Positions 18,113 through 28,400 of a stretch of DNA of 60,985 bases are shown in pieces; the stretch's first letter is position 1; every line of letters starts with the position of its first letter. Position numbers and translations under genes: made by a program. The DNA lies in assembly GCA_900539665.1 (NCBI GenBank), contig UQCV01000006.1:1-60985 (forward strand), in the 5' to 3' direction. The notes under the pieces were generated by a model that did no database searches, was not told the DNA's origin, and worked only from the letters and a program-made list of their open reading frames with translations. Origin of the DNA: an uncultured Succinivibrionaceae bacterium. Lineage in GTDB: Bacteria > Pseudomonadota > Gammaproteobacteria > Enterobacterales > Succinivibrionaceae.

Positions 18113-18673
18113 ATGGCGGAATTTGGGAATATATTTTTAGTTGGCCCTATGGGGGCTGGTAAGAGCACGGTAGGGCGTTGTTTAGCAGAGTTAGCCGGAC
18201 TTAAGTTTATCGATTCTGACGCTGAGATTGAACATCGTACCGGAGCAGATATTGCGTGGGTTTTTGATGTTGAAGGTGAAGCTGGTTTTCGTAAGCGTGA
18301 AGAACAGGTTATTGCCGACTTAGCCACGATGCAAGGAATTGTGCTTGCAACCGGTGGCGGGGCCGTCAAAAACGAAAATAATCGTAAGAATCTCAAGGCT
18401 GGGGGCGCGGTTGTCTATTTAGAAACTAGTGTGGATCAGCAATTTGCTCGCACTGGTCGCGATAAAAGACGTCCTCTTATCAACAATGATTCACCAAAAG
18501 AAACCTTAGAACGTTTAATGAAGGAGCGTGATCCTTTATATCGTGAAACGGCTGATATTATCGTTAAGACCGATGGTCAAGCGGCTCACGTTATCGCTGA
18601 ACTAATCCTAGAAGAATTAAACAAATTACATAAAGACGGCTCAAGTCTTAACGCTGCCAAGGAGCTTGAATAG
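18113..18673 (+). CDS. aroK: Shikimate kinase
   Basis: Phosphorylates shikimate at the 3-OH with ATP in the chorismate pathway. Walker A GPMGAGKST (12-20), the shikimate-binding DSDAEIE (34-40), GEAGFRKRE and LATGGGAV (about 76-83), and the lid region GRDKRRPL are all present. 186 residues, slightly longer at the C-terminus than E. coli AroK. Ribosome binding site is weak (GAAAG). It is followed two bases later by aroB. Confidence 0.96.
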   Translation: MAEFGNIFLVGPMGAGKSTVGRCLAELAGLKFIDSDAEIEHRTGADIAWVFDVEGEAGFRKREEQVIADLATMQGIVLATGGGAVKNENNRKNLKAGGAVVYLETSVDQQFARTGRDKRRPLINNDSPKETLERLMKERDPLYRETADIIVKTDGQAAHVIAELILEELNKLHKDGSSLNAAKELE

Positions 18674-18675
18674 CC

Positions 18676-19752
18676 ATGATGGAATTAAAAGTTGATTTAG
18701 GCGAACGTAGTTACCCAATTTATATTGAGAACGGCCTCATCTCTTCTCCTGAAGTTTGGGGAAAGCATATCAAAAAGAGAGGTCACGTAGTTGTAGTTAC
18801 TAACACTACTGTTAAGACTTGGTATCTTGAACCATTGCTGCAGGCGCTCACAACTTTAGGTCTCAAGCCACTATCTTTGGTTTTGCCAGACGGTGAACAG
18901 TATAAGAATCTAGAAAGCTTCAATCAGATCATGACTTTCCTTTTGGAGCATGATTGTGGGCGTGATACCACCTTACTCGCATTAGGTGGTGGGGTTATTG
19001 GTGACCTTACTGGTTTTGCGGCCGCCTCTTTCCAACGTGGGGTTGATTTTATTCAAGTGCCAACTACGCTTTTATCGCAAGTTGATTCTTCAGTTGGTGG
19101 TAAGACTGGGGTTAATCATCCTCTAGGTAAAAACATGATTGGGGCTTTTTATCAACCTCAAGCCGTAGTTATCGATTTAAATTGCCTAAAAACTCTGCCA
19201 GAACGCGAGCTTGCTGCGGGAATGGGGGAAGTTATCAAGTATGGCATAATTTGGTCAGATGATTTTTTCCGTTATCTTGAAGACCATACAGCTGATATTT
19301 GGCATTTAGATTTTAAGGTTTTAGCTGAAGTTATCCACAGATGCTGTGCCATTAAGGCAGAAGTAGTACATGCAGACGAAAAAGAAGGTGGCTTGCGCGC
19401 CATTTTGAACCTTGGTCATACTTTTGGGCATGCTATTGAAACCTTTATGGGTTATGGGGTGTGGTTACATGGTGAAGGCGTTGGGGCCGGCATGGTTATG
19501 GCATCTAGAGTAGCTCTTGGCCGAGGCAAAATCTCCGCAGGTGAGTTTGACCGTATTGTCGCCCTCATTAAAGCTAATAAATTACCAGTAGCGCGTCCAA
19601 GCAACATGACTGCGGCTGACTTCACCCGTCTTATGATTCATGATAAGAAAGTTAAGGCTGGTAAAGTCCGCTTCATTATTCCAGATGCCCTTGGTAAAGC
19701 TTCTCTTTACGCCGACGTAACAGACGCTGAGGTTTTAACTGCGGTGCAGTAA
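18676..19752 (+). CDS. aroB: 3-dehydroquinate synthase
   Basis: Converts DAHP to 3-dehydroquinate using NAD and a divalent metal; second step of the shikimate pathway. The NAD-binding LALGGGVIGDLTGFAA, the VPTTLLSQVDSSVGGKTGVNH signature, and the metal ligands Glu (GMGEVIKYG) and His (NLGHTFGHA, LHGEGVG) are visible. 358 residues, normal. Two ATG codons in a row open the gene; AAGGAG lies inside the end of aroK, so the pair is coupled. Confidence 0.97.
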   Translation: MMELKVDLGERSYPIYIENGLISSPEVWGKHIKKRGHVVVVTNTTVKTWYLEPLLQALTTLGLKPLSLVLPDGEQYKNLESFNQIMTFLLEHDCGRDTTLLALGGGVIGDLTGFAAASFQRGVDFIQVPTTLLSQVDSSVGGKTGVNHPLGKNMIGAFYQPQAVVIDLNCLKTLPERELAAGMGEVIKYGIIWSDDFFRYLEDHTADIWHLDFKVLAEVIHRCCAIKAEVVHADEKEGGLRAILNLGHTFGHAIETFMGYGVWLHGEGVGAGMVMASRVALGRGKISAGEFDRIVALIKANKLPVARPSNMTAADFTRLMIHDKKVKAGKVRFIIPDALGKASLYADVTDAEVLTAVQ

Positions 19753-19762
19753 ATTTTAAGAT

Positions 19763-19812
19763 TAGCTTTTAGCGGAATATGCAGTCTTAAAACAGTATTT
19801 GGCTAAAAGCTA
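19763..19812. repeat. Inverted repeat between aroB and damX
   Basis: TAGCTTTTAGC (19763-19773) and its perfect complement (19802-19812) enclose 28 bases. No T-run follows. It may be a weak stop or mRNA end between aroB and damX. Confidence 0.4.
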
Positions 19813-19941
19813 TCGTTAAACGGACCCCAAGGGTAAATTGCTATTTATCTTTTTGGGGTGCGTGGGGTGGCCAAAATTTTAACAGCCAAAAATTTTAACA
19901 AGTAGCTACGATTTTATGGGGTTACTTTGGTGGAGACAAAA

Positions 19942-21693
19942 ATGGCACTTGAACTACTACCTAATCTTAGTGGGCACAGTGAACTTGCTGCGCGCACTAC
20001 ATTTCATATTTTAAGAGGTGGGGTTGTAGTTTTATCTGGCCCTAGTGGCAGTGGACGCACAGTTTTTTGTGAAAAAATCATGGCGTCACTTGAGGATAAG
20101 CTTAGTGGTACAGCTTATGTTGAAGCTTGCACTCTAGCTTCAGTAGATGAGGTTTTTAAACTCATTTTAATGCAGCTAGCGCCGGAGTATTTAGCGCGTG
20201 ACTCGGCTTTATCATCAAGCCTAAGTCCCCTTGAGCAGTTACTTGAAGCTTTAAGTAATCAGGAGCTTGAACCAAATACTAAAGCCCCATTAAGGCTCAT
20301 TGTTTTAGATGACGCTGATTGCTTGTCACCTAAATTTTGGCAAGGCTTAAAGCGCGTTATAAAAAGCATTGGGGCTAAACACCAATTAGCTCTACTTGCA
20401 ACTAGCCATAATAGTTGTGCTTCGCATTTACTAGCTCCCTTAGATGAATTAAAACTCAAGATTTTAAATCTTGAGATGCCAGAGCTATCGCCTCAAGATT
20501 GCGTCATGGTTGAAAACGCTATGTACCAATACGAGCTAAATAATTTGGCCTCTTCCATTGGGGCTAAAGGGCCTGAGGCCAATAGCAAATTACATGGGGT
20601 GGAATATTTTACCGCGGGTGAATGGACCTTTGGTCGAATTCATACTTTGGTGGAAAAAATGTTGCCACATAAGCAAAACAAAACAGAAACAACAGATTTA
20701 GACGAGGAAGAAATGAACAAGCAGAAAAACAAGCTTCTTTGGTTATTAGGATTTTGCGTTACTGTGCTCGCCGCAGGTTTAGTATATTGTGTGTTTATGT
20801 ATGTGCGATACGTGGAACAAAAGGTCCCAGAAACCTCTGCTTCCACTCTTACTGTTAAGGCTAAAGCCAACAACGCCACTACTATAGATGAAGCTAAGAC
20901 GGAAGATAAAGTTGTTGATAAGTTACCACCTGCATTAACCGAAGAAAACGTGGTAGTTAAATCTCCGGACGATAAAGTTGGTACCCAAATTGTCGTTGAT
21001 GGTGAAGCCTTAAAATCCATTGAACAAGGTGAAGCTCCTAAAACTACACCTACCAAAAATGTTGATCCTAAGACTCAAGAGTCTGCCACCTCCTCAGAAC
21101 CTCAAGTTAAAAACAAAGTGCAAACTAAGACTAAAACTTCTAATTCTGAGCCAAATTTAGCTAAGGACGATGCTTCGCTTAAGGGGACTTACGACTTGCA
21201 AACTAAAGAAGTAGTTGAAGTGGCCCCGGTCCAAGCGCTAGGCGATCCTAAGGCTCCAGCTCTTACTGAATTAAACGGCAAAGAAGACTCATCCTCTTTG
21301 AGCGTAAAGCCAAATGAAGCTAAGGCTGACTCAAAAGCCACCACTAAAACTACTAAGCCACAAGCCGTTAAATCAGAAACTGCCAAATCAGAGTCCGTTA
21401 GTGCCACTAAAAATGTAGCCAAGGTTGATTTTGCTAGCCTCGATGGTAAAAGCTATGTCATTCAAATTATTGCGACCCCAAGCCAAAAAGATGCTTTAAG
21501 TACGGCCGCTAAAATTTCAGGGCATCCTACTTGGGTATTAAAACGTACTCGTGGTGACTATATTGCGGTTGTTGGTAGCTTTAAGAATTATACAGTGGCT
21601 AAAAATGCCATAGCTGCATTTCCAGCTACTATTAAAAAAGCCGGGCCTTGGCCTAAGCTGGTATCTAAGGTACGCCAAGATTTAAACCAATAA
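19942..21693 (+). CDS. damX: DamX-like cell-division protein (AAA-type NTPase-like, membrane, SPOR domain)
   Basis: SPOR-domain proteins bind denuded glycans at the septum; DamX is a division protein in E. coli. The N-terminal half (about 1-235) resembles an ExeA/AAA-type ATPase, with GPSGSGRT at 33-40 and Walker B LIVLDDAD. The Walker A lysine is replaced by Arg, so ATP hydrolysis is doubtful. One membrane segment at about 263-285 (LLWLLGFCVTVLAAGLVYCVF), a long Lys/Thr/Ala/Glu-rich periplasmic linker (about 290-495), and a C-terminal SPOR domain (about 500-583, YVIQIIATPS to AIAAFPA). Start at ATG 19942, with GGAG 6 bases upstream; a TTG at 19927 is also open. It stands exactly where damX lies in E. 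coli, but dam does not follow. Confidence 0.86.
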   Translation: MALELLPNLSGHSELAARTTFHILRGGVVVLSGPSGSGRTVFCEKIMASLEDKLSGTAYVEACTLASVDEVFKLILMQLAPEYLARDSALSSSLSPLEQLLEALSNQELEPNTKAPLRLIVLDDADCLSPKFWQGLKRVIKSIGAKHQLALLATSHNSCASHLLAPLDELKLKILNLEMPELSPQDCVMVENAMYQYELNNLASSIGAKGPEANSKLHGVEYFTAGEWTFGRIHTLVEKMLPHKQNKTETTDLDEEEMNKQKNKLLWLLGFCVTVLAAGLVYCVFMYVRYVEQKVPETSASTLTVKAKANNATTIDEAKTEDKVVDKLPPALTEENVVVKSPDDKVGTQIVVDGEALKSIEQGEAPKTTPTKNVDPKTQESATSSEPQVKNKVQTKTKTSNSEPNLAKDDASLKGTYDLQTKEVVEVAPVQALGDPKAPALTELNGKEDSSSLSVKPNEAKADSKATTKTTKPQAVKSETAKSESVSATKNVAKVDFASLDGKSYVIQIIATPSQKDALSTAAKISGHPTWVLKRTRGDYIAVVGSFKNYTVAKNAIAAFPATIKKAGPWPKLVSKVRQDLNQ

Positions 21694-21733
21694 TGTATGA
21701 CCCCGGCTAGGCCGGAGCTAGAGGAACAAACAA

Positions 21734-22402
21734 ATGAGTTATATTATTGCCCCTTCAATTTTATCAGCTGACCTAGCTCGTTTAGGCGATGATGTAAAAG
21801 AGGTTTTAGCAGCTGGTGCTGATGTGGTTCACTTTGATGTGATGGATAACCACTATGTGCCTAATCTTACTTTTGGGCCCCAAATTTTAAGTGCGCTCAT
21901 AAAGTATGGGATTAAAGCACCGATTGATGTGCATTTAATGGTTTCTCCGGTTGATCCTTTAATTGAAGCTTTTGCTAAAGCTGGGGCTACGAGCATTACT
22001 TTCCATCCAGAAGCTACATTACATATTGACCGTTCATTAGCGTTAATTAAAAGCTTTGGGCTTAAAGCAGGTTTAGCTTTAAATCCAGCAACTCCATTAA
22101 ACGTTTTAGAATATGTTTGGGATAAGCTTGATATGGTTTGCATTATGTCTGTAAACCCAGGTTTTGGTGGTCAAAGTTTTATTCCGGCTGCACTTGATAA
22201 AATCAAGAAGCTTCGTGAAATGGCTAAAGCTGCGGGTAAATCTGATTTATTAATTGAAGTAGATGGGGGCGTAAAGCCATCTAATATTGCAAAAATCGCA
22301 CGCGCAGGGGCAAATATGTTTGTGGCCGGGTCTGCAGTATTTGGCGCTCCTGATTATCAAGTTGTGATTAACGAAATGCGCGAAGCTTTGGCTGGGGTTT
22401 AA
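21734..22402 (+). CDS. rpe: Ribulose-phosphate 3-epimerase
   Basis: Interconverts ribulose 5-phosphate and xylulose 5-phosphate in the pentose phosphate pathway. TIM barrel of 222 residues with APSILSADLARLG at the N-terminus, metal ligands His (VVHFDVMDNHYVPN) and HLM, MSVNPGFGGQSF, and the phosphate site EVDGGV followed by AGSAVFG. GAGGA precedes the ATG. It directly abuts gph. Confidence 0.97.
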   Translation: MSYIIAPSILSADLARLGDDVKEVLAAGADVVHFDVMDNHYVPNLTFGPQILSALIKYGIKAPIDVHLMVSPVDPLIEAFAKAGATSITFHPEATLHIDRSLALIKSFGLKAGLALNPATPLNVLEYVWDKLDMVCIMSVNPGFGGQSFIPAALDKIKKLREMAKAAGKSDLLIEVDGGVKPSNIAKIARAGANMFVAGSAVFGAPDYQVVINEMREALAGV

Positions 22403-23089
22403 ATGCAACTCTCATTTCGTCCCCAAGCGGTGCTCTTTGACCTAGATGGGACTTTAGCAGACACTGCTTTAGGGTTACACACCGCCACCTCTGCTGCCTT
22501 AAAGGCTATAGGGGTGGAACCGTGCACTTTAGAGCAGACTAGAACTTATCTTGGTAATGGCCCCTATATGTTATTAGCTCGCGCTATTGCCCGCTCACAA
22601 ACTCCAGGAAGTGATATACTTGAAAGTGATGCTCTAAAGCAGGCTTCGCAGGTTTTTAATGAGGTTTATGGGCAGGAATGTTGCCGTGGTGATAAAGTTT
22701 TTCCAGGTGTAAAAGAGGTTTTACAAAATCTCGGCGCCCACGGTATTAAACGGGCTGTGGTGACGAATAAGCCTCACCAATTTGTGGCTCCGGTGCTCGA
22801 GAAAATTGGTCTACTTTCATTAGTTGATTATTACCTTGGAAGTGGCGTAATTGCTCTTAAAAAACCGGATCCTGAACCACTACTGTATGTCTGTCGACAT
22901 TTTGGGGTGCAAGCGAACCAAGCGGTTATGGTCGGTGATTCATGGAATGACATTGAAGCGGCTAAAAGCGCTCACATGGTGGCCGTTGGCTTAACTTATG
23001 GTTATAACCGTGGGGTCGATATTCGAACTAGTGCTCCGGACTACTGTTTTTCAGAATTTAAAGACGTAGGACAACTGATACTTGGATAG
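22403..23089 (+). CDS. gph: Phosphoglycolate phosphatase
   Basis: HAD-family hydrolase that removes phosphate from 2-phosphoglycolate, a product of DNA 3'-end repair. Motif I FDLDGTLADTA (nucleophile Asp), motif II VVTNKP, the Lys of KKPDPEP and motif III MVGDSWNDIEAA are all intact. 228 residues. The start codon follows the rpe stop with no gap, so the two are translated together. Function by family and by the rpe-gph-trpS context. Confidence 0.93.
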   Translation: MQLSFRPQAVLFDLDGTLADTALGLHTATSAALKAIGVEPCTLEQTRTYLGNGPYMLLARAIARSQTPGSDILESDALKQASQVFNEVYGQECCRGDKVFPGVKEVLQNLGAHGIKRAVVTNKPHQFVAPVLEKIGLLSLVDYYLGSGVIALKKPDPEPLLYVCRHFGVQANQAVMVGDSWNDIEAAKSAHMVAVGLTYGYNRGVDIRTSAPDYCFSEFKDVGQLILG

Positions 23090-23226
23090 ATTAGCTTTAC
23101 AAAACTAAGAATAGTTTAGTGGAGTTTAGACTTAGGTTTTAGAAACAAGGCTAGCTTTTGATGTTTGAAAAGTAGCCAAATTTTACAATTAACAAAGCAG
23201 CTTAAAAATAAGCTAGGAAATGAATT

Positions 23227-24225
23227 ATGAAGGAAATTGTCTTCAGTGGCGCTCAGCCATCAGGCCAACTCTCTATTGGTAACTATATTGGCGCATTACG
23301 TCAATGGGTAGGGATGCAGAATACCCACGATTGTATTTTTAGTGTGGTAGATTTACACGCAATTACCGTGCGTCAGGATCCGGTAAAGCTTCATGAAGCT
23401 ATTTATAACACCTTAGCTATTTATTTAGCCATTGGTATTGACCCTAAAAAGAGCGTGCTCTTCTTACAATCACAGGTTCCTGAACATACTCAGTTAAGCT
23501 GGGTACTCAATTGCTACACCCAAATGGGTGAATTAAGCCGTATGACCCAGTTTAAAGACAAATCAAAGCGTTACGAAGGCAATGTAACAGCTGGTCTTTT
23601 TGATTATCCTGTGCTTATGGCGTCAGATATCCTCCTCTACAATGCTGCCTTAGTTCCAGTTGGTGAAGACCAATTGCAGCACTTGGAATTGACTCGCGAC
23701 GTGGCTTACCGTTTTAATCAATTGTATGGTGATATTTTTACTTTGCCAAAAGGCTTTACTCCAAAGGAAGGGGCGCGCCTTATGAGTTTGCAAGAACCTT
23801 CTAAGAAGATGAGTAAGTCTGACGATAACCGCAATAACGTTATCACCTTGTTGGAACCACCTAAAGATATCGTGAAGAAGTTAAAGAAAGCGGTAACCGA
23901 TTGTGATGAACCGCCTGTAGTTCGTTACGACTGGGAACACAAGCCTGGGGTTTCTAACCTACTTGAACTTATGAGTGCGGTTACTTCAACTCCTGTGTCT
24001 GAGCTTGAACAACACTTCACTGGTAGTATGTACGGTAACTTTAAGTGTGAAGTTGCGGATGCAGTAGTTTCATTCTTAGAACCAATTCAAGCTCGTTATG
24101 CTGAATATAGACAAAACGAAGACTTCTTAAATCAAGTGTTCCGTGAAGGTGCCGAAAAGGCTCGTGCTCGCGCCCAAGAAACCATCGATAAGGTTTATCG
24201 AGCTGTTGGGTTTGTTTGTGATTAA
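23227..24225 (+). CDS. trpS: Tryptophanyl-tRNA synthetase
   Basis: Class I synthetase charging tRNA-Trp. The HIGH-like motif is SIGNYIGALRQW (PSGQLSIGN, about 12-20) and the KMSKS loop KKMSKSDDN lies near residue 197. 332 residues, normal length. AGGA precedes the ATG. Last gene of the E. coli-like mrcA-to-trpS block. Confidence 0.98.
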   Translation: MKEIVFSGAQPSGQLSIGNYIGALRQWVGMQNTHDCIFSVVDLHAITVRQDPVKLHEAIYNTLAIYLAIGIDPKKSVLFLQSQVPEHTQLSWVLNCYTQMGELSRMTQFKDKSKRYEGNVTAGLFDYPVLMASDILLYNAALVPVGEDQLQHLELTRDVAYRFNQLYGDIFTLPKGFTPKEGARLMSLQEPSKKMSKSDDNRNNVITLLEPPKDIVKKLKKAVTDCDEPPVVRYDWEHKPGVSNLLELMSAVTSTPVSELEQHFTGSMYGNFKCEVADAVVSFLEPIQARYAEYRQNEDFLNQVFREGAEKARARAQETIDKVYRAVGFVCD

Positions 24226-24254
24226 TTCTTACTAAAGGTAAGAGGCCGGTTGTG

Positions 24255-25400
24255 ATGCATGTGAATAAACTTGTGGTGAAAACAATTTTTGCCATACTAC
24301 TTGCCACTTTAGCGGGAGCGGCCGTGTATTATGCGGACCGTACTGGCTTTTTTGCGGTCAAGCAGGCTAAAAAGTCTGTCGAGACCGTTAAATCGGTGCG
24401 TATAGTAACAGTTGAAATGCAAAACACCGGCATTACCTTACCCCTAGTAGGGCGAGTTAAAGCTAATCGTTCGTTAGTTATTACTCCCGAGGTTACAGCT
24501 CGTATTAGTAAAGTAGCCGTAAAATCCACTCAAGAAGTAAAGAGCGGTCAACTACTAATTAAGCTTGAAGATGCAAGAGAACAAGCACGTCTAAATGAAG
24601 CGGAGGTTATTTTAAACAATGAACTTCGCCATCAAAAATTGGTGCGCACCTTAAGAAAAAAAGGGGTAGTCAGTCAAGATGCTTTTGAACAACTTGAAGC
24701 TGAAGTTGAAAAGCAACGCGCCATTGTAGATGCTAAACGTGCTGAACTTGCTAATTACAGTATTTATGCTCCGTTTTCAGGAGTGCTAGGTTTACACCAA
24801 TTGACAGTTGGGCAGTTGGTAAAGCCTGGCAATGTGTTATTACAATTAGACGATATTAGTCGGATGTTTGTAGATTTTCAGGTGCCAGAACGTTTTTTGT
24901 CTAATATTCTTATCGGGCAAGAGGTGACAGCAGTCACTGACGCTTGGCCTGGACAAAGTTTTGGGGGCCGGATCGAAGAAATTGATACCCATGTTGATAG
25001 TAATACTTTGGCCGTAAAAGTACGTGTCTATTTCGAGAACCCTAAACATCGACTATTAGATGGGATGATGATCCAAATGCGGTTGCTCTTGTCGGCATCT
25101 CAACATCCGGTCATCCCTCTTAAAGCTATAAATTACCTTGGGGACGAACGTTTTGTTTTTGTGCTCAAAAAAGATGGCACCGTGACGAAGAGACGGATCG
25201 TTATTGGGACTGTTAATGGTTCACAGGTGGCGATCAAAGATGGCTTAAGAGCCGGGATGCAGATTGTCTCTGAAGGTGGTGAACGCATTAATGATGGTGA
25301 TAAAGTCCAGATCATTAAAGACCGGGATGAACTTGATATGTCTGGTGAAAATCCTTTAAAGAAGAAGGACCGCCGGAATCGCGAGGATCTCGTACTTTGA
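24255..25400 (+). CDS. RND efflux periplasmic adaptor subunit (membrane fusion protein)
   Basis: Bridges an inner-membrane RND pump and an outer-membrane channel. N-terminal anchor or uncleaved signal (about 4-27, IFAILLATLAGAAVYYA), biotinyl-lipoyl-like half-motifs (VEMQNTGITLPLVGRV and APFSGVLGLHQLTVGQLV), a helical hairpin (about 108-155), and a beta-barrel/membrane-proximal domain. The tail is highly charged. No lipobox is seen. GTG at 24252 is an alternative start. The stop overlaps the pump gene start. No outer-membrane factor gene is adjacent, so a TolC-like protein must be supplied from elsewhere. Substrate unknown. Confidence 0.9.
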   Translation: MHVNKLVVKTIFAILLATLAGAAVYYADRTGFFAVKQAKKSVETVKSVRIVTVEMQNTGITLPLVGRVKANRSLVITPEVTARISKVAVKSTQEVKSGQLLIKLEDAREQARLNEAEVILNNELRHQKLVRTLRKKGVVSQDAFEQLEAEVEKQRAIVDAKRAELANYSIYAPFSGVLGLHQLTVGQLVKPGNVLLQLDDISRMFVDFQVPERFLSNILIGQEVTAVTDAWPGQSFGGRIEEIDTHVDSNTLAVKVRVYFENPKHRLLDGMMIQMRLLLSASQHPVIPLKAINYLGDERFVFVLKKDGTVTKRRIVIGTVNGSQVAIKDGLRAGMQIVSEGGERINDGDKVQIIKDRDELDMSGENPLKKKDRRNREDLVL

Positions 25401-28400
25401 TTTTAAGTGAAATTTCAATTAAGCGACCTATAGCGGCATTGGTTCTCAGTGCTCTTTTGATTATTGCTGGGGTGGTCGCTTTTACTCGTTTGCAAGTGCG
25501 CGAACTCCCCGAAGTTACCACTCCTTCAGTTACCGTTAGAACCACTTATAGTGGGGCTTCGCCTGAAATCATGGAAACCAGGGTTACCAAAGTCATTGAA
25601 GATGAATTATCTGGGATTTCTGGGATCAAAAAAATTGTTTCTAATAGCCGTAGTGGTAGTTCTTGGATCTCGGTGGAGTTTAATCAAGGTCGAGATATGC
25701 TTGAAGCCATCTCTGATGTAAGAGATGCTGTCGCTCGAGCGCGTAAATCGTTGCCTGATGATTGTGATGAACCGATTGCTTCTTCTGATAATGGCGAAGA
25801 CGAAGTTGTTATGTGGCTCAATCTTTCTAGTTCAAGCATGGAACGCGTTGAGCTGTCTGATTATGCTGATAGATTTGTGGTTGGGAGTATCAGCTTAGTC
25901 GATGGGGTTTCGCAGGTTAAAATCGTAGGTGGCCTAGAAAAGGTTATGTATGTGCGCCTTATTCCGGTGCGCATGGCGGCTTTAGGGATTACAGTTAATG
26001 ATATTATCGACGCTATAGGCTACGAAAACGTCGAACTGCCAAGCGGGGAAATTCGTAACAGTGACATGATTTTTCCGGTAAGGATTAAACGTGTTTATGT
26101 GGATGCGGCTTCCTTTGAAATGCTACCAATTAGACGCGCAGGGATGGCAGAAACGGTTCGTTTACGTGACGTCGCTGAAGTAGAATTAAAAGCCAAAAAT
26201 GAAGAAAGTATCTACCATCGAAATGGGCTCTCAAGTATTGGGATTGGTATCATTCCCCAATCAAATGCTAACCCGTTAGAAGTGGCGGCTAAAGTGCGGG
26301 CTAAGGTTGAAGAGTTAAGCAAATTTATCCCACGTGGGGCCTCTTTAGAAGTAGATTACGATAGTACGGTGTTTATTAGTAACTCTATTTTCGAGGTTTA
26401 CAATACCTTAGTTATCACCGCTCTTTTAGTGGTGGTAGTTTTGTATTTATTTATTGGTTCGTGGCGGACCACTTTAATTCCGGCTGTTACGGTGCCTATT
26501 TCTCTTATTGCCGCTTTTGCCGGGGACTGGTTCTTCGCTTTTTCGATTAACATAATTACACTTTTAAGCTTAATTTTAGCGATTGGGCTCGTGGTAGATG
26601 ATGCGATCGTGATGGTGGAAAACATTTCCTATCATTTACGCCGGGGTGAAGGTTTGCTTGCCGCAGCTTGGAATGGCGCGCGCGAGGTTGGGTTTGCTAT
26701 AGTAGCTACCTCACTAGTACTCATCATGATTTTTTTACCCCTGATGTTTATGGATGGGTCTACCGGGCGACTATTTGTCGAATTTGCTGCGTTGATGGCT
26801 TTAGCGGTCTTCTTTTCAAGCGTAGTCGCTTTGACCTTGTCTCCGGCACTTTCGGTGTTGTTACTAAAAAGTACCCCGCAAAAACCTGGCTTAATGATGC
26901 GGTTAGGCGATTGGTGCTTGCAACTTGCGGAAAAGATCTACGCTTCAATTTTAGCCGTGGTGTTAGCAAATAAGTTCTTGTTGCCGGCGGTGGGGATTTT
27001 AATGCTAGGCGGGATCTGGCTTTTTTATGCGGGCCTACCTCATAACTTTGTGCCGGCTGAAGACCGTGGGGTAGTTTATGTGTATGCTGCGGGGGAAGAA
27101 GGGGCTAGTATTCACCGCATGAAAAGAAGCATGCAAGAACTTGAACAACGGCTACTTCCAACTTTAGGTCAAGGCGTCGTGCAATCCATTAGTTTTAGTA
27201 CTCCTTCTTTAGGTCAAGGCAGTGACCAAAGTGGCTTTGTGGTGATCCAGCTCGTTCCATGGGAAGAACGAAGTGTAAAATCTGCCGATTTGGTCTATGA
27301 ACTAAAGCAAAAGTTAGCCGATATTCCGGATATGCAAGTCTACGTTTATGAACCTGGATTTAAAGGCAAAACTGGGTCTCCGGTTAAGTATGTTTTAAGA
27401 GGCACGGATTTTAATACGCTGTATGCCAAAAGCACTGCATTAGTCAAAGCGGCTGAAAAAGCTGGAGTGCTTGTTAATGCTAGTACCAATTATTCCGAAA
27501 GAACGCCGGAAATAGAAGTGTCTTTAAATCCAGAACGAGCCTCAGCCGTGGGAGTATCTCTTATCGATGCCTCAAAAGCGCTACACACTGCTCTTGGGGG
27601 GATAAAACATACGACCTTTGTGGATCGTGGGGAAGAATACGATGTTTATTTAAGAGCTGATGAGCAAGAATTTAAAGATTTGAATTCGATTAGTTCTTTA
27701 AACATTCGTACCGATAACGGTGATATGGTGTCGCTTGGCAGTATTGCGGATTTTAAACTAAAAGCGCGGGCTAAGCGGTTACCTCATTTTGATCGCCAAA
27801 AATCAATTACTATATCTGCGTACCCTGCTCCTGGCCAAAGTTTAGGTGACGCACTTGATTGGCTTGATGCTTGGAGTTCTAAAAACCTAGAAGCTGACAT
27901 GTCTGTTGCTTTAACGGGCGAATCTCTTGACTTTAGAGAAAGTGAACACGGGATGATGAATGTGCTACTTTTAGCGGTGCTCGTCGCTTATTTAGTATTG
28001 GCAGCTCAGTTTGAAAGCTTTATTCACCCTTTGATTGTGATGACGACCATTCCACTTGGTATTTTAGGTGGTCTATGGGGGTTATGGATGATGGGCTTAG
28101 GCCTAAATATCTATAGCCAAATAGGGTTGTTGCTTTTGATGGGGATGGTAACGAAAAACGGTATTTTAATTGTTGAGTTTGCTAATCAACTACGTGATCG
28201 GGGTTATGATCTCTATAGTGCCACTTTAAAGGCTGCGGTCCGTCGTTTGAGACCTATTGTTATGACTTCCTTGACCGCAATTATTGGGGCTTTTCCGCTC
28301 GTGGTTTCTGGGGGTTCAGGCTATGAAAGCCGCCAAGCAGTGGGCGCGGTAATTTTTTATGGCATGGGGGTATCAACGGTTATTACTTTACTAATTTTGC

